Source of the DNA: Filosporella fistucella
Taxonomy: Eukaryota > Ascomycota > Leotiomycetes > Helotiales
Reading direction: 5' to 3'
Length of the DNA: 64,000 nucleotides
Assembly (NCBI GenBank): GCA_030077755.1
Contig: JAQJZZ010000008.1
Span: 2,232,001 to 2,296,000 of the forward strand
Shown here piece after piece: positions 56,289-64,000 of this stretch; the first letter of the stretch is position 1; each line of letters starts with the position of its first letter. The notes beneath the pieces were generated by a model. It saw nothing but the letters and a program-made list of their open reading frames with translations, was not told where the DNA came from and did not search any database. The translations under genes and the position numbers were made by a program.

Positions 56289-57521
56289 TCAGGCAATTAC
56301 CTTGTTTCCAGCAATTTGTTCCTCAAAAGAAACACCAGCATCTGCTTCCGCCTGGAGTCGGCGGCTTTCTACATCTACCTCACGCTGCTCTGCTTCTCTC
56401 ACTTCAATTGTTTCCTCGGATGATTTCCCCACTCGCAGTACATCATCCAAGTTCGATCGTGACACCCAACTGCTTGATAGATTCATCTTCTATTTCCTTC
56501 AGTTTCCGTGCATAAAAATTTCTCTCCCTGCTAAGCGCGCTGTTAACATCTTCGCCAACCCCTTTTTCTGTGAGTTTGCCTCCCCGATCGATTATTTCGG
56601 GCTGAATTTCAAAAATCATCCTGGGAGGTAGTCTTAGGATGGAATTGACAATACGCCTAGCTGAGTCTCTACTGCCTACCTGATGCATGAGGCGGCTGCC
56701 ATGCTTGATTATATCCCCTAAAGCTCCTTTCCTTTGGCCAATCTATTCTCAACTAGTCTGGTGTTAGCTTCACCAGCAACGTCTCCCTTTGTCGTTACCA
56801 GTATGACTCTAGAAATCGAATCCTCTCCGCAGAGGTTCTGAACGAGGTTAAGATTGCGCAACGGTGGCCCATGTAAATACATTTGAGGACTCTATTGTGT
56901 TTCTCGATTAGTCAGGTGTGGCACTTGTCTCGCTGATACACACTTTTTAGAGCATATAAGTATAAGATGCCTGACAGCTTAAGATTGCCACTGTATACTT
57001 CGCGCATGAACAGTGATAGGTCCTTCAGGATATTGGTATCACCTTGAAACGTGCCGTCAAAACCTGGCGTGTCGATGAGATGTACTCTGACTTCTGGTGT
57101 GTACATGAAATTATAAGTGCCAATGAATTTTGTCCCTGCATAGCCTGTTGTATGAGCTAAACTCCTCATATATAACAAGAGAAGGATGATATGCCTCTCA
57201 CAGTAGTTTCTCTTCTGCATAAGAGGCTAATAAATGTGATTTCCCCAGAATCAGGAGGTCCTATAACTGCAATGTACGCGTCCCGAATGCTGTTGCTTTT
57301 ATCCAGCTCGGTATATAAAGCAAATGATGGCAGAATGACCTTGCCAAGACCTTTTGTCTAGGGGTTTTGTCTGACGACCACTCCGTTCTCTTAACGTTTT
57401 CCTCCATGAATTCTGGTAATTTGTCATACTTGCTAATGGTCGTGTGCCGAAAATGCCTCATTCCATGGGCATTGCTTGTAGAAGACATTTCCCAGATTCC
57501 ACGACGCCGAGTCACCTCCAT
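56289..57521 (-). pseudogene. Decayed AIG1-type (IMAP-like) GTPase gene
   Basis: Translating the minus strand with plausible introns recovers an AIG1-like G domain: a P-loop region AYIAVIGPPDSGEITF near 57280-57230, the switch/G3 region VRVHLIDTPGFDGTFQGDTN near 57080, LSGILYLYAL, NLCGEDSISRVILVTTKGD near 56800, then a helical tail. The Walker A Lys and Ser are replaced (GPPDSGEIT instead of GxxxxGKST), so nucleotide binding is doubtful. Two frameshifts interrupt the tail, near 56720 (between RLAKGK and GDIIKHGSRL) and near 56450 (before DDVLRVGKSSEE). A 50-base intron at about 56953-56904 can be placed, so not every break is damage. In fungi such GTPases are often accessory, strain-variable genes. 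Confidence 0.6.
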
Positions 57522-57779
57522 AATGTCTGCCTGACCTCCTTGATAAGGGTGCTAACCCTTTTCAGTTTATTGAGTAGTTCGTCCTTCCCAAGGAAGTCGT
57601 TTGTCTGAGTAAGGTCGATTCCACGCTCGTCAACAATAAAATATGTAGCAGAAGGTGCCTCTGCAGAGGAAAAAGTTCCTGCTGTTGAACCGTGTTCGAC
57701 GGCTAGAAGCAACTTTTAGTATCTCTGCGTCGCATCGACATTTACTTGTTGCAGGGCCACCTAGAAATGGTATCAGCAT

Positions 57780-58499
57780 AGCATCTCATAACGGGCAAAT
57801 TCGGCTTGGCAGGGTTTAAGGACAGGTAGGGTGAAGTGAGTCTGACGATGACCTCCCTATCGACGCCCGAAGACGCCTGCGTGTGCCTGAAAAGAGATTG
57901 TTCCTATCACAGCTTCAAAACAGTGCACAACCTACTTCACAATACTCCTCGGATATTTCGGCACTTCCAGCACAAGCATCACAGTTGATTCCAATCGGTC
58001 CAAATTAACTTAAAGTAACGTAACCCGTTTCTCAATGAAGGGCCATTTCAGTCGATCTCCCAATTTCATCCTACCACTCTCTACATACTTCCCAATAATC
58101 CCATCGAGATCCGCAAATGCCGTCTTGCACTCTTCCGCAATGTCTTTGGTCGTTGTGAGCGTTTCGGCCTTGCACAACTTGACAACTCATCCTCCTCCAA
58201 ACAGGAGCTAAGTTGCTGCAGGACCGATGATAGAAGTGATACTTCTGATGAGATGCTAGATAGTCATTAACGGTCACTATTTCAGGAAGAGTGGGCATTT
58301 TGAGCACGGCAGAGTACCTCTCAATAGCATTACCTGTCGAGGCTACAGCGTGACTATATCTGTAGAGCGAGAGAGAAAGATTGTATCGACCTCTCTGGCA
58401 CCGACTAATTCCTGCAATACTAATCATGTGCCAAAGCAAAAGTCCAGGACCGTCCCTTCCAATAATTGAAGGATCAATAACAATCAGCCCATCACTCAC
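57780..58499 (-). pseudogene. Decayed HeLo-like / fungal STAND N-terminal domain gene
   Basis: Three minus-strand frames together read as a fungal 'STAND N-terminal' helical domain: ISSEVSLLSSVLQQLSSCLE with EDELSS (near 58260-58180), then after a frameshift near 58170 CKAETLTTTKDIAEECKTAF and DLDGIIGKYVESGRMKLGD, then PFIEKRVTLL, a TAA near 58010, and VNLDRLESTVMLVLEV. The run K-R-V-T-L-L-x-V-N-L-D-R-L-E-S-T is characteristic of this domain, and the TAA fits a former CAA. A donor GTAGGT and acceptor near 57930-57880 suggest a genuine intron afterwards. The N-terminal 60 residues are not convincingly recovered. The original protein may have been a STAND/NLR-like receptor or a stand-alone domain. 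Confidence 0.5.
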
Positions 58500-59381
58500 C
58501 TACAGCAGCGATGATACCTTACACTTCAGCCATCTGGCGCTAGTGTGGCTTTCGGCAGGGCGCCATCCGGACACAGCTGTGTCGCTCAAGTACTTCTATA
58601 TTTTTCGTTGTTTTGGTTTGAATTTGAATTAGAGAGTCTTCTTGGAAGAATCGAGCTCAGCATTTTCAAGGCTTTGGGCGGATGGCTGATGAGGCTTGGA
58701 CAGCCGCAATCCATGTCTATACAGACCCCACGACATGTAAAACACCACCAAAAATGAAAAGAAACTTTAGGGGTTGTTTTTACCTCTACAGTGTTTTGGC
58801 TGAATATTGCTGAATGGAGAGATACTCTTGTGAGATACTTTCGTTGATGTAAAACGCTACGGGATGGCATGATTGAGAGCGAGATCAGAGTTGCAACAGC
58901 TACAAGAAAGGAAGCTGCATTCACGAGGCAGCTGAAGATAACTGAACCAATCGATGCCTTCCTAACCGTTCAGAGATGCCTTTAACCCCTAATCTCAGAT
59001 ATCACGACATACGTGTCTCCATGTTCCTTTTTTTCATACGCTCGACTAATCATTTGTTGCATATTGACTCTCGTCTCGGAATTCCCAGAATGGGACATTC
59101 GCATCACCTTCCACGTTGAGGCGGGGACTGTACGTGAATGAGATGGCGCGAACTTACCGCTTGAGGCATCCTGAAAGGTTTGACAGGCGGGGAGAGGCGA
59201 CTTTTTGTCTCAATTGGAACATCGTTCTTGCTGTCATGAGTAAGTATGTGCGAAGCGATGATTTGGCATGATGATATAGATCCAAAGTATGAATAGGTAT
59301 GGTTCCTTCTTGCGGTCATACACATAGATTTTCCCCTTCTCTAAACGGAAGTTCCTTATATTAGACTTTCGAGAGCTTGAC
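58500..59381. other. Intergenic, no gene seen
   Basis: About 880 bases between the HeLo-like relic and the SRPBCC-like frame. Frames on both strands lack any recognisable feature. Confidence 0.5.
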
Positions 59382-59968
59382 ATGGACGAGCCAGAGCTAC
59401 CTCCAAAATCCCCTATCACATATTCTTCTCACGTTTGTCCTCTGCCAACCCCTTCCTACCCCTCAGGCGATCTCTTCACAATCCTGACTGTGACTCACAT
59501 TAATGCCCCTCATTCCACCGTTCTCTCTGCCTCCTTGGACACGACAACATGGTCCAGTTGGAATAGCTTCGTCTTAACCGCCACTCTCCTCTCTGACAGA
59601 GCCTCTCCAACAACCTTGGAACCAGGGATGCAATTTGCTTTCCACAGCAAAATGTCACCCTCCTCTCCTAGGTCATCCGCTAACTCCGATCATGAAATTG
59701 TATCTGTAGAAAAGACAAATTTAGATTGGAAACAAACGTGGAGAGTAGTATGGAAAACTATCAATGTGCCAGGCGGAGACTGGGTTCTGAGGACAGAAAG
59801 AGTACAGGAATTAGTAGATAATGGGAAGGGCGGGACGCAATATAAGACATGGGGACTTTTGGAGGACCAATGGCTTGGTATTTGCAATTGAATGAGACAA
59901 GGGATTTGATTGTCGACAGGTTTGGGGATTGGGCTGATGGATTGAAGAGTTTCTGTGAGGGTGGCTGA
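59382..59968 (+). pseudogene. SRPBCC/polyketide-cyclase-like protein with a C-terminal frameshift
   Basis: The ATG at 59382 opens a 169-residue frame ending at 59891. It reads as a START-like (SRPBCC) protein: FTILTVTHINAPHSTVLSAS, LDTTTWSSWNSFV, EPGMQFAFHSKMS, WRVVWKTINVPGGDWVLRTE, RVQELVDNGKGGTQYKTWG. The family's usual last helix is found in another frame just after it (ETRDLIVDRFGDWADGLKSF, ending at a TGA at 59966-59968), so a small insertion or deletion near 59870-59890 has cut the C-terminus. The helix closes the ligand cavity in this fold, so function is doubtful, but a shortened protein could still be made. No clean intron restores the frame. Confidence 0.55.
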
Positions 59969-61729
59969 GATGCAATATAGTGGGAGAGATTTTGGTGATG
60001 TGATGCTAAGCATTTCTGGGCATTGTACTTGGGAGACGGTAGCTTGGTGACTCGCATAATTCCCGTCTTGGAAGCAATTCAAGTTTGATATCCGAATGTA
60101 CTTGTACTTGTAAGTATACTAGAACTTGCCTCGATTCAATCCGCACTACCTCCAAATATTTTCCGACCCAAACTAAAGGTCACATACAAGGGAGACTATC
60201 CAAATCATCCAGAGCCTAGCTGCCAAGGAACAATTATTAGGTGAGCAGAAAGAATTGACAACACGAGATCGCCAATGCTAGGAAACAGAAGTTCCGAAGC
60301 TTGAACTCCACTTGCAACAAGCTACAATAACAAATCTGAGACCGCTGGAGAATGTAGTCAAACCAGAAGGAGCGCAATCCAAAGTATAAAGATTTATACT
60401 TGAGATTGTTAATTTACACAGCAGACTCAATCTTGCGCACTCTCCCGATTTCCCGGTCAATCTTTTCACGAGACATGGCGACTCTGCTGCTTAGTTGAAA
60501 GCTCTTCAAGTGCAAAGGAGTTCATTTCGAACCCCACGAATGTAACCTATAAGCCAATATCCGACCAGGATCGTATGCTTACATGTACCCCACTCCTGTC
60601 TCATCGTCTCGTTGTTTTGCACCTGGGTTCTCTTTCGTTGTTCAAGGGCCAGATCTAAATCACGTATTCCTCGAACCACACATAACAGTGTCGTGTGTTA
60701 ACTCTTTCATATTGTTGGCAGAGCGATGAAGTTAGAATACATGTATCCATAGGAAGAAAGAAGGATAATGGAACGGGGAATACCCAGACGCTCACATGAC
60801 TCGTGTTATCTTGCCGGTGCGATTGTGGCGACTCGATATATGGCTGAAAAAAACGCCATTCCTCCAACAACATCATTGGGAATTTATCCACATCAACGTT
60901 ACCTCATCCTGCCACTCTACTGCAGTTTAATCCTCTCCCTTAACGCTTCTCACCTTCAGCTAAGAATGTTCACTCTTAATCTTACGTTTGACCGTTTGTA
61001 CTGATAACCAGGTTCAAGGACAGGGCTCCCCACTAATCTAGACCCCTACATTATCAGGGGCACTAACTCCTCTGGGGGGTTCCTACGGCCAACTCGTTCC
61101 TTATCAACGCTACCAGTATCGTGCTGCCGTACGATCGGCTTTACTACATCGACAGATGCCTCGAACGACGTCTCAGTGGTTATCGTCGGATGATAGCATG
61201 CTGTTCGGAGTCCCAGAAGATACACAAAAGAGTTAGTGCTCAAACCAGTGTGTTGGTGGCACAGAATGTACATCTAGACGCTGTACAACAGTGCCAAGCA
61301 CAAATTCCTGGGACCAAGTTTTTTTCAAATCTTGTTTCTGAGACGCAGGTCCTAAGGCCTTCAGAACCCGATCTGAAGATATCCAAAGATTATCGACCAG
61401 CCCATTGGATTGTCTACCCGGTCTAGTGGCGGGGTGTCCCGCTTAGGGATATATTTGAAGGTGGCCCGAGAGAGGTTCTGATATCTACGGCCAATTGCTG
61501 TCACCAGGATTGCGGAGTTCACGTAGGATGATTATCACTTGGCGGAGAAGTTCTTTACTTGATGCAGGCATATTGACCCAGAAGGCAAGGTCCTCTCCAG
61601 GTCCTGTAAGCTCGGTGTGACCGAGCTATTGCTACCGCCTTGCATCTTGGGATTGTATATATTTTGAGTATCCCACCTTCGGATGGTTGAGCATCATTTC
61701 CAGCTTTGTTTTCACAGCAGGTTTTCATC
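59969..61729. other. Intergenic, with promoter of the permease gene
   Basis: 1.76 kb. No confident gene; frames at 61046-61273 (-) and 61121-61426 (+) overlap each other and have no domain. The right end holds the inverted repeat and TATA box listed separately. Confidence 0.5.
61609..61627. promoter_or_regulatory. Perfect inverted repeat with CGG-N5-CCG core before the permease gene
   Basis: AGCTCGGTGTGACCGAGCT has perfect 8-base arms around GTG and contains TCGG-N5-CCGA, the layout of a Zn2Cys6 dimer site. It lies 29 bases upstream of a TATATAT (61656-61662) and about 100 bases before the ATG at 61730. The regulator is unknown. Confidence 0.5.
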
Positions 61730-63555
61730 ATGAAGCACGACGAAATGAATGTGTCTGAGGACAAAACCTCAGCACCAGCATATGATAATGACAAAGATGT
61801 GGCTCGGATTTCGTCCTCAGATGCTGAGACAGGTCATGGTGATGTCGCTATTGTTGAAACCACAAAGCGTGGGCTCAAAGCTAGACATGCACAAATGATT
61901 GCTCTTGGTGGAACAATTGGTAAGTCTACACAAATAGACATCACTTTCGATCATTAACACTCTCAGGTACCGGTCTTTTTGTCGGAAGTGGTAGCACCCT
62001 TGCTAGAGGTGGCCCTCTATTCATCCTCATTGCCTACTCGCTCCTCGCATGTCTGGTTCTTGGCGTAGTCACTGCCATCGTCGAAGTTGCTGCATACCTA
62101 CCGATATCTGGAGGAACCATGAGTTACTACGGACACCGCAACGTTTCTAGCAGTCTCGGGTTCGCTATGGGATGGCTCTACTTCTACTCTTTGGGTATAT
62201 TAGTACCATATGAAATTACTGCCGCTGGTTTAGTCATTGACTACTGGGATTCACCAATCAACATTGCTGTTTGGATAACAATCTTCATTGTTGTTATTGT
62301 AGGACTCAATTGCTTGCCTGTGCAATACTATGGGGAGACCGAGTTTTGGTTTGCTTCCCTGAAAGTTTTCATGATGATTGGTCTTTTGATCCTTTCATTC
62401 ATTCTTTTCTGGGGTGGTGGCCGTAAGTTATTGTTATAATCCCTCTAGTACTCATTCTAACACTCTGTAGCAAAGCAAAATGGGATCCTTGGATTTCACT
62501 ACTGGAAGGATCCGGGTGCCACCAACGAATTTCTCCTGGAGGGTGCTAGAGGTCGTCTCGTGGCCTTCATCAGTGTGGTTGTCTTGTCCGCCTTCCCTTT
62601 CACCTTCGCACCCGAACTTCTCGTCGTCACCGGTGGTGAAATGAAATCTCCACGTCGCAATTTGCCCAAGGCAGCCAAGCGCTACTTCATCCGTCTTGTT
62701 GGTTTCTATATCGGCTCTGTCCTCGCCATTGGTATTATCTGCCCATTCAACGATGCTCGTCTCACCGATGGGGGTGTCGGAGCAAAATCCTCGGCATTCG
62801 TTGTTGGTATCGCGGATGCTGGTATCAGCGGCTTGGGCTCGGTCATCAATGCTGTGATCATCACTTCCGCCTGGTCTTCTGGAAACTCCTTCCTTTACAT
62901 GTCATCGCGCTCTCTCTACTCCCTCTCCATTGCCGGTAATGCACCTAAGGTGTTCAGTAAATGCACCAAAGGAGGAGTTCCATATATGGCTGTCGGAGCT
63001 TCGTCGCTTTTCTGCGCACTTGCATATCTAAACTGCGCAAGCAGTGGCTCAGTCGTGTTGTATGTCGCCAATTTCATTTGTCCGTTTGGAAGTTTCTGTG
63101 AAGCGTACTAATTTTGATTCAGTGGATGGTTCGTGAACCTCACCAATACCAGTGGCTTCATATCCTGGATTTGCTGTTGTATTACCTATCTTCGCTTCCG
63201 CAAAGCTTGTAATGTTCAAGGTCTTCCCAGAGAAAGTATCCCGTACCGATCCTTTATGCAGCCATACGGTGCCTGGGTTTCTCTCGTCGCCTTCGTGATC
63301 TTGACGCTCATCAATGGCTTCGACGTCTTCTTCCCGGGTCGTTTCTCCGCTTCTAGTTTCCTTACCGCATATGTTGGCATCCCAATTTTCCTCGTTATAT
63401 ACTTTGGTCATCGTTTCTGGCATAAGAACGATCCATGGGCACACCCAAGCGAGGAGGTTGACTTGCATAGCGGCATTGACATCGTGTTGGCGAATGAGAC
63501 ACCAGAGGTTCATGCGAATACCTGGAAAAAGAAGTTGCAGGGCATGTTGACTTAG
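61730..63555 (+). CDS. Amino-acid permease (APC superfamily)
   Basis: Four exons (61730-61919, 61967-62422, 62471-63059, 63123-63555) give 555 residues. The start of the transport domain RHAQMIALGGTIGTGLFVGS is the signature of fungal amino-acid permeases, followed by VEVAAYLPISGGTMSYYGHR, the first-half helices, APELLVVTGGEMKSPRRNLP and SSGNSFLYMSSRSLYSLSIA. Twelve membrane segments are expected. The ~60-residue N-terminal tail is acidic with several Lys, the usual site of ubiquitin-controlled turnover. The C-terminus (PEVHANTWKKKLQGML) is typical. It imports amino acids across the plasma membrane with protons; the substrate range is not evident. The ATG at 61730 is the first in frame after the TATA box. 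Confidence 0.93.
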
Positions 63556-64000
63556 ATTGCGAGATGTATTATAGAGATTCGACTATATATATTCAATTAG
63601 AGAAAGGTATTGCTAACTTATACTAAGTATGAAACAACATGAAGCCTGTTTCTCATCCTATCTTCGTTGTTCTCAAATGGAGACTTATCACTAGCGATTA
63701 TGCCAATCACAACGCAGTTATTCCTCAGTATTTGAGCTTCTGACAACCTCCGCAACTTCCAATGCTTTCTTAGAGGCTCCATAGCGCCTTCTGTGAGTGC
63801 TGGATTAACAAGACCTCAGGAAAGGATTCCTCAGTGTAGAAAGAAATCAAATCAGCACACTATACAGAAATTCGGTTCAGTCATTCGAGCAAATGATGTT
63901 TAACCTATACAATCATTCTATTCATACTAAAACGGACAAGAAATATATATTTCATCACAGTGTCTCTTTTTAAAAATACTTCACAAATCACTCCCAACAC
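63556..64000. other. 3' flank to window end, no gene seen
   Basis: About 445 AT-rich bases after the permease stop codon without a supported open frame. Confidence 0.5.

Noticed and set aside
60530..60560. GGTTCGAA-like sequence considered as a tRNA T-loop (minus strand)
   Set aside because: No acceptor or anticodon stem can be folded around it.

Overview
The window looks like nuclear DNA of a filamentous ascomycete (Pezizomycotina; a leotiomycete is my best guess, from gene content only). Genes lie on both strands, are separated by 0.3-8 kb, and carry introns mostly of 45-65 bases with GT..AG ends and occasional CTAAC/CTAAT branch sites. I re-spliced the genes by hand. I found no convincing tRNA, rRNA, CRISPR array or intact mobile element.

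Layout. The left edge holds the 5' part of a conserved fungal gene (minus strand), followed by about 8 kb with no confident gene. Next are a UV-damage endonuclease (Uve1 type, 9.0-11.5 kb) and a 1344-residue A-T-R-SDR protein (14.1-18.2 kb) of the ATRR family, which reduces glycine betaine to choline. Its upstream region has repeated TCACATG inverted repeats. From 19 to 21.6 kb there are broken genes: an NmrA-like reductase and an unidentified gene, both missing their 5' ends and pointing away from the same junction, and a second unidentified relic. A Nudix hydrolase follows.

From 22.9 to 35.6 kb lies a coherent sugar/polyol gene cluster: a Gal4/Lac9-type Zn2Cys6 regulator, a lactose-permease-like MFS transporter, two paralogous short-chain dehydrogenases on either side of a zinc polyol (xylitol/sorbitol-type) dehydrogenase, and a second MFS sugar transporter. 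Together they suggest uptake of a sugar or polyol followed by alternating NAD-linked oxidation and probably NADPH-linked reduction.

The right half is mostly housekeeping: a nine-exon hotdog thioesterase divergent from the TFIIH subunit Tfb2, a DUF8035-type RS/ER-rich protein, a TANGO2/NRDE protein, a DP1/Yop1-like membrane-shaping protein, a copper amine oxidase, a secreted GDSL (CE16-like) esterase and an amino-acid permease. Between the esterase and the permease are decayed HeLo-like and AIG1-type GTPase genes and an SRPBCC protein whose C-terminus is frameshifted. Several of the broken genes carry stops best explained by C-to-T changes.
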